44,196 nt of DNA from Acidobacteriota bacterium (GTDB lineage: Bacteria > Acidobacteriota > Thermoanaerobaculia > Gp7-AA8): NCBI GenBank assembly GCA_019247495.1, contig JAFAOU010000066.1:1-44196 (forward strand), written 5' to 3'. The position numbers and the translations under genes are program-made. Below, in pieces: positions 9,648 to 19,296 of this stretch. The number at the start of each line of letters is the position of its first letter. Position 1 is the first letter of the stretch. Below the pieces are notes generated by a model, which was given only the letters and a program-made list of their open reading frames with translations, had not been told where the DNA came from and did not search any database.

Positions 9648-10406
9648 ATGCCCAAGATCACATTCACCTCCGACGCGAACGCCTACCGCATCACGCTCTC
9701 CGATCCGCCGCTGAACATCCTCGACATCGCCATGCTTGAAGAGCTTCGCGACGCCATCGCCCGCGTCGCGCCCGACCGCCATGTGCTGATCATCGACGCC
9801 CAGGGCGACAAAGCCTTCTCCGCCGGCGCCAGCGTCCAGGATCACCTCGGCGACCGCGTGGCCACGATGCTGGAGAACTTCCACGACTGCTTCCGCATGC
9901 TCGCCAAGCTCGACGTCGTCACCGTCGCCCTCGTGCGCGGCGCCGCACTCGGCGGCGGATGCGAGCTCGCTCTCGCATGCGACTTCGTCCTCGCCTCCGA
10001 CCGCGCCAGATTCGGCCAGCCCGAAATCAACCTCGGCGTCTTCCCTCCGGTCGCCGCCTATCAACTCTCGCGTCAACTCGCGCCGCGCAAAGGCCTTGAA
10101 CTGCTCCTGACCGGCGACTCCGTCGACGCCGCTACCGCCGAAGGCCTCGGCCTCATCAACGCCATCTTTCCCATCGCCGACTTCGACACCCGCGCGGACG
10201 AATGGCTGCAGCGGCTGTACAAACAGAGCGCGTCCTCACTCCGCTTCGCCAAACGCGCCTTCCGCCTCGCGCAAAGCGCCGGCTTCAACGAACGCCTCGC
10301 CGCCGTCGAACGCCTCTACCTCGATGAACTGATGTCCACCAGTGACGCGAACGAAGGTCTGATCGCCTTCACCGAAAAACGCAAGCCGGTCTGGATCGGA
10401 AGCTAA
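9648..10406 (+). CDS. Enoyl-CoA hydratase/isomerase family protein
   Basis: 252 residues, a complete crotonase-fold protein. It shows the oxyanion-hole segments AFSAGASVQDH (~54-64) and RGAALGGGCELALACDFVLAS (~100-120), followed by FGQPEINLGVFPP. The PLNILDI start and the VQDHLGDRV segment resemble the subgroup often annotated as cyclohexa-1,5-dienecarbonyl-CoA hydratase. The usual catalytic Glu of enoyl-CoA hydratase is not obvious within GGGCELA/QPEINLG, so the exact reaction is open. It follows fabF on the same strand after 174 bp of mostly repeat sequence. No benzoyl-CoA pathway genes are nearby, so substrate cannot be inferred from context. Confidence 0.8.
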   Translation: MPKITFTSDANAYRITLSDPPLNILDIAMLEELRDAIARVAPDRHVLIIDAQGDKAFSAGASVQDHLGDRVATMLENFHDCFRMLAKLDVVTVALVRGAALGGGCELALACDFVLASDRARFGQPEINLGVFPPVAAYQLSRQLAPRKGLELLLTGDSVDAATAEGLGLINAIFPIADFDTRADEWLQRLYKQSASSLRFAKRAFRLAQSAGFNERLAAVERLYLDELMSTSDANEGLIAFTEKRKPVWIGS

Positions 10407-10409
10407 GAA

Positions 10410-11731
10410 TCAGTTCACGTCGCCCATCATTTTTCGGATCGGCCTGGTCAGGATCAGGAGAACAAATCCGGCGCCGATCGTCATCGCGGCGATGCTTCCG
10501 AACAATCGCGGTAGCGGCATCCTCTCGAAGAGACCAGCTGCATAACCCGCGGCCTTGTTGCCGACCGCAAGCGACAGGAACCAGACGCCCATCATCGTCC
10601 CCACGATGCGCGGTGGCGCGAGCTTCGTCACCACCGACAAGCCGCCGGGGCTGAGACACATCTCACCGATCGTGTGAAGAAAATAGACGCCGGCCAGCCA
10701 GAGCATGCTCACTTTGATGGATTGCTGCTGCGCCATCTTCGCGGCCGGGACGAGCAGCAACATGCCGAGGCCGACGAAGAGCAAGCCGAGGGAGAACTTG
10801 GCGGGGCTGGACGGCTGCAACTTGCCGAGACGCAGCCACAGCAATGCGAACATCGGAGCGAGCACGATCGTGAAGAACGGCTGCAGCCCTTGCAGCACAC
10901 TGGCAGGGACGGTCTGGCCGAGGAGACTGCGGTCGGTATAGCGATCGGCGAAAAGATTGAGGCTCGATCCGGTCTGCTCGAACGCCATCCAGAACAGGGC
11001 CGAGAAGACGAAGAGGATGCCGATCACGGCGATGCGCTTCCACTCAGCGGCAGTGAATGGCACCTTTGGCGCGGCGGACGTTCTGTGTTCTTCGCGCGCC
11101 GCCGATGCATCCGTCTTCGGAGCACTCGCGCCGATGAGGTAGCGCTTGCCGAACGCGTACTGGATCACGCCCACCGTCATGCCGACGCCTGCGGCTCCGA
11201 AGCCGAGGTGCCAGTTCACGCGCTCGCCGAGCGGGCCGCAGATCAGGGGTGCCGTCATCGCGCCGACGTTGATGCCCATGTAAAAGAGTGAAAAGCCGGC
11301 GTCGCGGCGCACGTCGTCCTTGTTGTAGAGCGTGCCGACCATGGAGGAGACATTCGGCTTGAGTAACGCGGTGCCGCATGCGATCAGGATCAACCCGAGG
11401 AAAAACGTCTGCTCGGATGGATAGGCCATGCAGAAATGGCCGCACGCGATGATGATGCCGCCGAGCAGCACCGACCGATACAAGCCGAGGAGCCGGTCGG
11501 CGACGAAGCCGCCCACGATCGCCAGCCCATAAACACTCGACCCGTACCAGCCGTAGATCGAGCCGCTCCTCTCCATCGAGTAACCGAGGCCGCCGAGCGC
11601 CCCCGGCCTGGTCATGTAGAGAATCAGAAGCGCGCGCATCCCGTAAAAGCTGAAGCGCTCCCACATCTCGACGAAGAAGAGCGTGGCCAGTCCGCGCGGA
11701 TGGCCGAACCACTGCGTTTCCGGAGTCGCAG

Positions 11732-11735
<4 letters not shown>
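10410..11735 (-). CDS. POT family proton-coupled peptide transporter (second of tandem pair)
   Basis: 441 residues from a proposed CTG start at 11735-11733, which overlaps the upstream stop as CTGA. Inner-membrane major-facilitator transporter with the POT signatures [19 protein letters not shown] (~20), [14 protein letters not shown], and [12 protein letters not shown]. The ExxERFxYG motif couples proton and peptide binding. About 12-13 hydrophobic segments. No ATG, GTG or TTG occurs in this frame between the upstream stop and the conserved QWFGHPRG block; the first ATG lies inside EMWERF and would remove the first helix motif. It is a close paralogue of the upstream gene (same N- and C-terminal blocks, both ending in PIRKxMGxV), so the pair arose by tandem duplication. 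Substrate presumably di- or tripeptides. Confidence 0.85.
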
Positions 11736-13063
<1,328 letters not shown>

Positions 13064-13084
13064 GCGACGCATTCTCAGGCAGCG

Positions 13085-14179
13085 ATGATGCACAATGCAA
13101 CGGCGATGACGGAGTCGTTGCAGAGTGTTGCGCCGCGCCGGCTGCAACGGAATGTCCCGCTCGCCCCCTTCACCACCCTCGGCATCGGCGGTCCGGCGAA
13201 GCTTTTCATCCGCGCCGAAACCGTCGACGAGATCCGCGAAGCCCTCAGCTGGACCGCCGCGCAGAACGAGCCGCTCTTCATCCTCGGCGGCGGCAGCAAC
13301 GTGCTGATCGCCGACGAAGGCTTCGACGGCGTCGTCCTCCAGATCGACCTCCGCGGCATCACCGTCCGCGAGGAGGATGCCGAGGCCGTGAACATTTACG
13401 TAGCGGCCGGAGAGAAGTGGGACGACTTCGTTTCGTTCGCCGTGGACCGCGGCTGGGCCGGCATCGAATGCCTCTCCGGAATCCCCGGACTCACCGGCGC
13501 CACGCCGATCCAGAACGTCGGAGCATACGGACAAGATGTGAGCGAAACGATCATCCGCGTCGAAGTGATCGAACGCGACACCGGCCGCGTGGTGACGCTG
13601 ACGAACTGGGAGTGCGGCTTCGGATATCGCCAAAGCGTTTTCAAAGCCGCCGCGAGGGATCGCTACATCGTCGCCGGCGTGACCTTCCGCCTTCGCCCCG
13701 GCGGCGCGGCAACGATCCGATATCCCGAACTACAAACCTACCTCGACGAACACGCCATCGATCTCCACGACCTGCGCGCCGTACGCGAAGCCGTCATCGC
13801 CATCCGCAAACGAAAAGGAATGGTCCTCGACCCCACCGACCCCGACACCCGCAGCGACGGCTCCTTTTTCATGAACCCCGTCGTAACGCCCGCGCAGTTC
13901 GACGATCTCCTCATCCGCGCCGGCACAAAAAACGTCCCCCACTTCCCCTCGGGCGACCAGATCAAACTCTCCGCCGCCTGGCTGATCGAACACTCCGGAT
14001 TCCACAAAGGCTTTGTGCACGGCAACGTCGGCCTGTCGTCCAAACACACGCTGGCCGTGATCAACCGGGGTGGGGGGACTGCGGCGGAGGTGCTTGAACT
14101 GGTGAGGATGATTCAGGACGGAGTGCAGGAAATGTTTGGGGTTGAAATTCACCCCGAGCCGAATCTAGTTGGGTTCTAG
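13085..14179 (+). CDS. murB: UDP-N-acetylenolpyruvoylglucosamine reductase
   Basis: 364 residues. FAD-dependent cytoplasmic enzyme that reduces UDP-GlcNAc-enolpyruvate with NADPH to UDP-MurNAc in peptidoglycan synthesis. The FAD-binding region shows [17 protein letters not shown] and [18 protein letters not shown], followed by [19 protein letters not shown]. The proton-donating serine is Ser260 in DGSFFMNPV and the C-terminal catalytic Glu is in [10 protein letters not shown]. The length and the YR-containing insert (GYRQSVFK) fit type I (E. coli-like) MurB. ATG 13106 is an equally possible start and fits the family N-terminus slightly better. It stands alone, away from a dcw cluster. Confidence 0.95.
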   Translation: MMHNATAMTESLQSVAPRRLQRNVPLAPFTTLGIGGPAKLFIRAETVDEIREALSWTAAQNEPLFILGGGSNVLIADEGFDGVVLQIDLRGITVREEDAEAVNIYVAAGEKWDDFVSFAVDRGWAGIECLSGIPGLTGATPIQNVGAYGQDVSETIIRVEVIERDTGRVVTLTNWECGFGYRQSVFKAAARDRYIVAGVTFRLRPGGAATIRYPELQTYLDEHAIDLHDLRAVREAVIAIRKRKGMVLDPTDPDTRSDGSFFMNPVVTPAQFDDLLIRAGTKNVPHFPSGDQIKLSAAWLIEHSGFHKGFVHGNVGLSSKHTLAVINRGGGTAAEVLELVRMIQDGVQEMFGVEIHPEPNLVGF

Positions 14180-14318
14180 CACTCGGGCCTTGAGCGCATC
14201 GAGTCTTGGCCTACTCGCCACATCGCTTCTTCAACGATCCATAGTTCCCGCCGGTTAGAATTTTCGTGTGGCGTCTCTCTATATCCGAGATATCAATCAG
14301 ATTCTGAGGGACCCAAAG

Positions 14319-16247
14319 ATGAAGAGAATCGCCGTGGCCTTGCTCGTCCATGTCGCTCTGTTCAGTTCTGTCAGCGTGGGTGGCGCGAATCGTCCGAAGT
14401 TCAGACCTGCAACTCCCAGTGGTTCCGGCGATAGCCGGTATGTCGTCTCGCTTGTCGAAGATGCGGCAGTGGACGATCCCACGGCGCTCAGGCAGGAACT
14501 GGTTCTGATTTACGGCGCCAAACTCGAAGCCAACGCTTCGCCGGATCGACGCCGATTCGCAGCCACCATGACCTCTGCGCGTGCGCGGCTCCTCAGCACC
14601 GATCCTCGGATAATGGAGGTCGTTGAGGTTCCATCCACGACTCCTCCACCGTCTCAGACGCCCACGTCATCAGCGCACTTCAACCCACGATCGAATGGCT
14701 ATGGCGATAACGGTCAGAGCGGCACGTACACCTACGATGGAGCCGGCAACATCACGGCCATCGGCGCGGATACGTTCGTGTATGACAGCTCGCAGCGTCT
14801 CGTAAGCAGCGTGATCCGAGGAGTCCAGGAAGACTACACCTACGATGCCTACGGAAACCGCACGAGTGCCACAGGCGCAATCAATTGTCTCGGGCAAACG
14901 AATTGCGCCCAGACTGTGACCGTGGACTCAAACACGAACCACCTCGCCACGATCAACGGTGCTGCCGTTACCTACGACGTCGCAGGGAACATCAACACAA
15001 TCTCTGCCACCTCTACCACGCCTGGCGCCGTGTACTCATACGACGCCACCGGAATGATGACTAGGGCCACCGTTGGCACTGACGACCGGCAGTTTCTTTA
15101 CACCGCGGACGACGAACGGATCGCCGTAAAGCAGGGAGCATCGTGGACCTGGACGATCCGCGACCAGAGCGGCAAGGTGCTGCGCGAATTCACGAGCCTC
15201 GAGAGTGAGAGCGGGCCGACCTTGGCGATGACGAGCTGGCAATGGGCGAAAGACTACGTCTGGCGCGACGGCTTCCTGCTAGCCACTGTCTCTCCGAGTG
15301 GCACCCTTCACTACCATCTCGATCACCTCGGCACGCCGCGCCTGGTGACGGATGCGAACGGCGTGAAGGTGGCCGAGCATGCGTATTACCCCTTCGGCGC
15401 CGAGATCAATCTCGCGTCGCATGAGAATCCCGAGGAGGCAATGAAATTCACGGGGCACGAGCGGGATCTCGTTGCGGGCGATGGCCATTCCTTGGATTAC
15501 ATGCACGCGCGTTATTACTCGCCGGTCGTTGGACGCTTTCTGTCTCCGGATCCTCTGGGAGGGCACATGGAGGAGCCACAGACGCTGAACAGGTATGCGT
15601 ACGCCGGGAACAATCCGATCACGCTGACTGATCCCACCGGCCTGGATTTTTACCTTCAGTGCACAGGAAATAGCGGTACTTGCCACGACGGGCACGTCGG
15701 TACCAGCGCTACAGACGCGAACGGCAACGTCACCTTCACGGCCACCGTTGTCACAAGCGCTTCACTTCAAAACGCGAAGAGCGGCAACAGCGGAATCGTC
15801 AATGAACACGGTGTGCAGATAACGACCGGTGGGCACACATATCAGGGCATCTTCATAAACAACACGCAGGCCGCGGATCTAAGCGGAGGCGGAAGCCTGC
15901 GAGGCTTCAGCTTTCACATCGGCAGTAGCGATGAAAAGCACGGCGTGCTTTCGGCAGGCGAGTTTACCTTCAACGCGAATCGCGATCAGACACGAAGTAT
16001 TCTGGATCACCGTGGAGCGTTTCAATCCATAGCGGATTTTCGCGGCATACTTGGAACATCGTTTGATGAGTTTTCCGAGCATCATCATTCCACTCAGCAT
16101 CGTTTTGGAACAGGGCCTTCGCCGCATTTTTCAGTCGGCGACGACCCTAGAAATGCCGTTCCGACTCGCGGCGGATTCCACGTCGACAGAGATGCTCCGG
16201 GGTTCAAGCACCTGGCTTGCGTGAGGTTAGGGATCGGATGCAATTGA
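14319..16247 (+). CDS. Short secreted RHS-type protein with an I9-like N-terminal domain and variable tail
   Basis: 642 residues from ATG 14319, which has GAGGGA 8-9 nt upstream and opens a signal peptide (MKRIAVALLVHVALFSS). Residues ~40-110 (YVVSLVEDAAVDD ... DPRIMEVVEV) look like an inhibitor I9 / subtilisin-propeptide fold. Then come only a few YD repeats (GTYTYDGAGNITAIG and others) and the RHS core ending RYYSPVVGRFLSPDPLGG ... NRYAYAGNNPITLTDPTGL at ~440. The last ~200 residues are a different, unrecognised domain with GGFHVDRDAPGFKHL near its end. RHS proteins normally encapsulate a C-terminal toxin inside a shell of >1000 residues; this shell is far too short to close, so it may be a recombined remnant or a displayed tail. 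GC content is lower than in the neighbours. Two small membrane protein genes follow, the first overlapping by 10 bp. Confidence 0.8.
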   Translation: MKRIAVALLVHVALFSSVSVGGANRPKFRPATPSGSGDSRYVVSLVEDAAVDDPTALRQELVLIYGAKLEANASPDRRRFAATMTSARARLLSTDPRIMEVVEVPSTTPPPSQTPTSSAHFNPRSNGYGDNGQSGTYTYDGAGNITAIGADTFVYDSSQRLVSSVIRGVQEDYTYDAYGNRTSATGAINCLGQTNCAQTVTVDSNTNHLATINGAAVTYDVAGNINTISATSTTPGAVYSYDATGMMTRATVGTDDRQFLYTADDERIAVKQGASWTWTIRDQSGKVLREFTSLESESGPTLAMTSWQWAKDYVWRDGFLLATVSPSGTLHYHLDHLGTPRLVTDANGVKVAEHAYYPFGAEINLASHENPEEAMKFTGHERDLVAGDGHSLDYMHARYYSPVVGRFLSPDPLGGHMEEPQTLNRYAYAGNNPITLTDPTGLDFYLQCTGNSGTCHDGHVGTSATDANGNVTFTATVVTSASLQNAKSGNSGIVNEHGVQITTGGHTYQGIFINNTQAADLSGGGSLRGFSFHIGSSDEKHGVLSAGEFTFNANRDQTRSILDHRGAFQSIADFRGILGTSFDEFSEHHHSTQHRFGTGPSPHFSVGDDPRNAVPTRGGFHVDRDAPGFKHLACVRLGIGCN

Positions 16248-16585
16248 GAAATGCACTGCCGGCGACGGCAACAGTCGTACCTCCGCTGTTGCTTCTGCTG
16301 TTTGCGTGGCGAGCCTGGAGCAGACAAGACAACGTTACGGTGCACGGGTACCGTCAAATCCTTTTCGGCGCTGGCGCCGCCGCGACGGTTCTTTCCCTAG
16401 TGATCTTTGTCTTCTTCGCAATTTTCGCGCCTGAGCAACTTTTTTGGTCGGGTAGTGGTTTTTGGATGGGTCTAGTAGGAGTCGTGTTGTGCTTTTTTGG
16501 CAAGGGTAAGAGTCGTGCGCTCGGTATCATATCCGCATCGTTTATATGGGCGGTTTGGCTGATATTTTCGTGGTCCCCCCCCTAG
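16238..16585 (+). CDS. Small membrane protein overlapping the RHS gene (candidate immunity protein)
   Basis: 115 residues from ATG 16238, inside the last codons of the RHS gene (10-bp overlap) with AGGG a few nt upstream, so coupling to RHS translation is likely. Three to four hydrophobic segments: TVVPPLLLLLFAWRAW, a long one at ~50-70, one at ~75-90 and one near the end (FIWAVWLIFSW). The C-terminal half (FWMGLVGVVLCFFGKGKSR...PP) is clearly paralogous to the next gene. No family recognised. Position directly behind a polymorphic-toxin-like gene suggests immunity, but that is inference. Confidence 0.6.
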   Translation: MQLRNALPATATVVPPLLLLLFAWRAWSRQDNVTVHGYRQILFGAGAAATVLSLVIFVFFAIFAPEQLFWSGSGFWMGLVGVVLCFFGKGKSRALGIISASFIWAVWLIFSWSPP

Positions 16586-16683
16586 TAACATCGATCATGG
16601 ATTTATCGCGCATCGCAAGGTGGCGGGCCGTATAAGAAGGTTGTCGTTTTTGAGATGTGGTTTGCGCAAGGACGAAGTGTCAG

Positions 16684-17040
16684 ATGGGACTGGCGGTTTT
16701 CTTGTTTCTGCTGTCGGCGGTATCGCCTACGCTGGTGCTTTTGCTTGTGGCCCTGAAAGCATGGAGAGAGCATGATAGGCGACTTGTGAGCGAAAGAAGG
16801 CAAAACCTTTTCCTGGGGGGCCTAATCGCAACTACGGCGTCGGTGATGTTTTTCGTGGCATTTACGCTCGAATCGCCTACTCACGAACATTATTTTTTGT
16901 GCTTGCGCGGTGGCTTTTGGACAGGTTTAGCAGGTTTGGTGTTCTGCTGTTTCGGTAGCGGGAGAAGTCGGCTGTTCGGCGCGGCATCAGCGGGAATCAT
17001 TTGGGCCTTGTGGCTAATGCTTTGCGCAACGCCTCCCTAA
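16684..17040 (+). CDS. Small membrane protein, paralogue of the preceding one
   Basis: 118 residues from ATG 16684 (MGLAVFLFLLSAVSPTLVL), with AAGGA ~11 nt upstream; an in-frame GTG at 16657 would add nine residues. Four hydrophobic segments and a basic loop (KAWREHDRRLVSERRQN) after the first. It shares the block FWxGLxGxVxCxFGxGxSR and the terminal PP with the preceding protein, so the two arose by duplication. Codon use and AT content match the RHS gene rather than the flanks, suggesting that all three moved together. Function unknown; candidate second immunity gene. Confidence 0.6.
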   Translation: MGLAVFLFLLSAVSPTLVLLLVALKAWREHDRRLVSERRQNLFLGGLIATTASVMFFVAFTLESPTHEHYFLCLRGGFWTGLAGLVFCCFGSGRSRLFGAASAGIIWALWLMLCATPP

Positions 17041-17231
17041 GTTGAATCAACAGTCACTGTTTCGTAGTTTTTATCGGTTCCACGACAATTGCAGTGATCC
17101 TTGTGCATCCTGAGGGAACCATCCGCGCGCTCTAACTCGTCGATCGCGTCGGCGATCCGTCCTAAAGGTTGGAAAGTCGGTACCTAGCACGCCTGGCGCT
17201 TCTGCGTATCGCTTGATGGCATACTAATTTC

Positions 17232-18194
17232 ATGAAACGCATCGCCATCGCCCTCGTCTTCACCGCCCTGACCGCCCGCGCCGATACGCTGCTCATCCTC
17301 AATAAATCGGACGCTACGCTGCAGTTTGTCGACGCGAGTTCCTTCGAGACTCTCGGCACCGTTGCTACCGGCGAGGGGCCGCATGAGGTGGCGGTGTCGG
17401 ATGACGGGAAGATTGCGGTCGTTGCCAATTACGGGGCGGGGCCGAATCCGGGGACGACGTTGTCGGTCATCGATGTTGTCGCGCGGAAGCAGTTGCGGCG
17501 GTTCACCTTGCCTGGATTGCTGCGGCCTCATGGGATCGCGGCGGTGGGGACGCGATTCTGGTTTACGGCCGAGGGGAGTCGGGTGGTGGCGCGGTATGAC
17601 GCGGCGACCAATGCGATCGATTTCATCAGCGGAAGTGGGGCGGACGTCACGCACATGATCGTCGTCGCGCCGGGGGAGAAGACGCTCTACACCGCCAACA
17701 TCGGGTCGAACAGCGTCACCGTGTTCGATCTCAGCAACTCCCCGCGCAATATCCTTCTGAAACAGATTCCGGTGGTGCAGGGGCCGGAAGGGATCGATCT
17801 GGCGCCGGACGGCTCGGAGTTGTGGGTGGCGTCGCGTGCGGCGAATGGTGGCATCTCGATCATCGATCCGAAGTCACGCACGGTTGCGCGGACGCTGGCT
17901 ACGACGACGAAGGTGGCCAATCGTGTGAAGTTCACGATCGATGGGAAGTTCGTGCTCGTTTCCGATGCGGTTGCGAACGTGCTGCTCGTTTACGACGCGG
18001 CGACGAAAGAGATCATCAAGTCGGTGGAGATGTCCGAGGGACCGTCGGGGATTCTGATGGCACCGGATGGGAAGCGCGCGTTTGTGGCTTGCGCTGGGGC
18101 GAAGAAGGTGGCGGTGGTGGATACGGCTACGTTCTCGGTCGTCCATGAGATCGAGACTGGGAACGTGCCGGATGGGTTGGGGTACGCGCGGTGA
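17232..18194 (+). CDS. Secreted YncE-like (YVTN-type) beta-propeller protein
   Basis: 320 residues with a short signal peptide (MKRIAIALVFTALTARA), so periplasmic or exported. The rest is a run of ~40-residue blades of the YVTN type, for example LGTVATGEGPHEVAVSDDGKIAVVANYG and KSVEMSEGPSGILMAPDGKRAFVACAG, with seven likely blades. Such propellers bind ligands or partner proteins and have no fixed enzymatic role; no catalytic motif is seen. It is alone on its transcript, with a large inverted repeat 14 bp past the stop. No strong ribosome site precedes the ATG. Confidence 0.8.
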   Translation: MKRIAIALVFTALTARADTLLILNKSDATLQFVDASSFETLGTVATGEGPHEVAVSDDGKIAVVANYGAGPNPGTTLSVIDVVARKQLRRFTLPGLLRPHGIAAVGTRFWFTAEGSRVVARYDAATNAIDFISGSGADVTHMIVVAPGEKTLYTANIGSNSVTVFDLSNSPRNILLKQIPVVQGPEGIDLAPDGSELWVASRAANGGISIIDPKSRTVARTLATTTKVANRVKFTIDGKFVLVSDAVANVLLVYDAATKEIIKSVEMSEGPSGILMAPDGKRAFVACAGAKKVAVVDTATFSVVHEIETGNVPDGLGYAR

Positions 18195-18207
18195 CTTAAA
18201 GGGGACG

Positions 18208-18285
18208 GGTTCACGCGGGGTTCGCTGAGGGGCGGAGAAAACCTGGAGAAAATCTCTCCGCCCCTCCGTGTGCTCCGCGTGAACC
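18208..18285. repeat. Large interrupted inverted repeat after the beta-propeller gene
   Basis: Outer arms GGTTCACGCGG (18208-18218) and CCGCGTGAACC (18275-18285), inner arms GAGGGGCGGAGA (18227-18238) and TCTCCGCCCCTC (18255-18266), all perfect. The RNA would fold into a long stem. No T-tract follows, so it is more like a dispersed palindromic element than a simple terminator, though it could end transcription or protect the 3' end of the propeller mRNA. Confidence 0.7.
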
Positions 18286-18307
18286 GTCATCCTGTTAATC
18301 TCGCGCA

Positions 18308-19210
18308 GTGCTCGAAGTCCATCGCGGATTGCTGCAGGACACCGTCCGCACCAACGCGTTTCGCGAGGCGATTCGTCGATCCGTCACGCAGCACAGTGTT
18401 GTTCTCGATCTCGGTACCGGCTCGGGGATCCTCTCGTTCTTCGCGTGCGAAGCGGGGGCGCGGCGGGTGTTCGCGGTCGATGGGACGCACAGCGCGGATC
18501 TCGCGTCATTTTTGAGCCGGCACCTCCGCTTCGCTGATCGGATTCAGATCATCCACGATCGCTCGACCAACATCGAGTTGCCGGAGCGGGCGAACGTGCT
18601 CGTTACCGAGACGCTCGGCGCGTTTGGATTCAATGAGCAGATCCTCAGCAGCGTCATCGATGCTCGCGCGCGGCTGTTGACGGCGGATGCGGTGATCATC
18701 CCGCGGCATATCGATCTTTATCTCGCGCCGGTCGACGACGCTTCGATTTACAAACAGCGTGTGAGCTGGTGGAAGGAGAAGCCGTATGGATTCGACTTCT
18801 CGCCGCTGGCCGTTTTCGCATCCAACATCGTGTTCGTAGGAAGCGTTGCGAGCGACTCGTTCCTCGCGAAACCGGAACGCGTGATCGTGGCCGATCTCGC
18901 CACGATTGCAACGGCCGACGTCTCCGGCAGCGCGCACTACGCCGCTGCGCGCCGCGGATTGATTCACGGATTCGCCGGTTGGTTTCGCGCCACGCTTGCG
19001 GACGGAATCGAGCTGTCGAACGAATTGCCTGGCTCGCACTGGGAACAGGTCTTTCTTCCGCTGCAGTCGCCGATTCCTGTCGATGCCGGAACGCCGATCG
19101 ACGTCGCGCTCGAATCGCACGACGGACTGAGTTGGCGGTGGAAGGGCACGATCGGCGAGATACCATTCGACCAGATGACCGCGCTCTCCTCGCCGCCCTG
19201 CCGCCTTTAG
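18308..19210 (+). CDS. Protein arginine methyltransferase-like enzyme (PRMT family)
   Basis: 300 residues from a GTG start at 18308. SAM-dependent class I methyltransferase: motif I VLDLGTGSGILSFFA at ~33-46, acidic post-I residue in FAVDGT (D58). It also keeps the features that define PRMTs: two Glu nine residues apart, E101 and E110 in VTETLGAFGFNEQIL, matching the double-E loop that grips the substrate guanidinium, and H244-W245 in GSHWEQVF, matching the THW loop. The N-terminal DTVRTNAFREAI fits the PRMT helix before motif I. PRMTs are mainly eukaryotic; bacterial members are little characterised. Cytoplasmic; substrate unknown. Neighbours (propeller, kup) give no clue. Confidence 0.8.
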   Translation: MLEVHRGLLQDTVRTNAFREAIRRSVTQHSVVLDLGTGSGILSFFACEAGARRVFAVDGTHSADLASFLSRHLRFADRIQIIHDRSTNIELPERANVLVTETLGAFGFNEQILSSVIDARARLLTADAVIIPRHIDLYLAPVDDASIYKQRVSWWKEKPYGFDFSPLAVFASNIVFVGSVASDSFLAKPERVIVADLATIATADVSGSAHYAAARRGLIHGFAGWFRATLADGIELSNELPGSHWEQVFLPLQSPIPVDAGTPIDVALESHDGLSWRWKGTIGEIPFDQMTALSSPPCRL

Positions 19211-19296
19211 CAATTCTTAATGCGCCTGCGAATTGAGCGCACCGTACACTCCGCAATTGCGCCGATCGTTGCGTTGATCGGTGCGGGGGGAACGGT

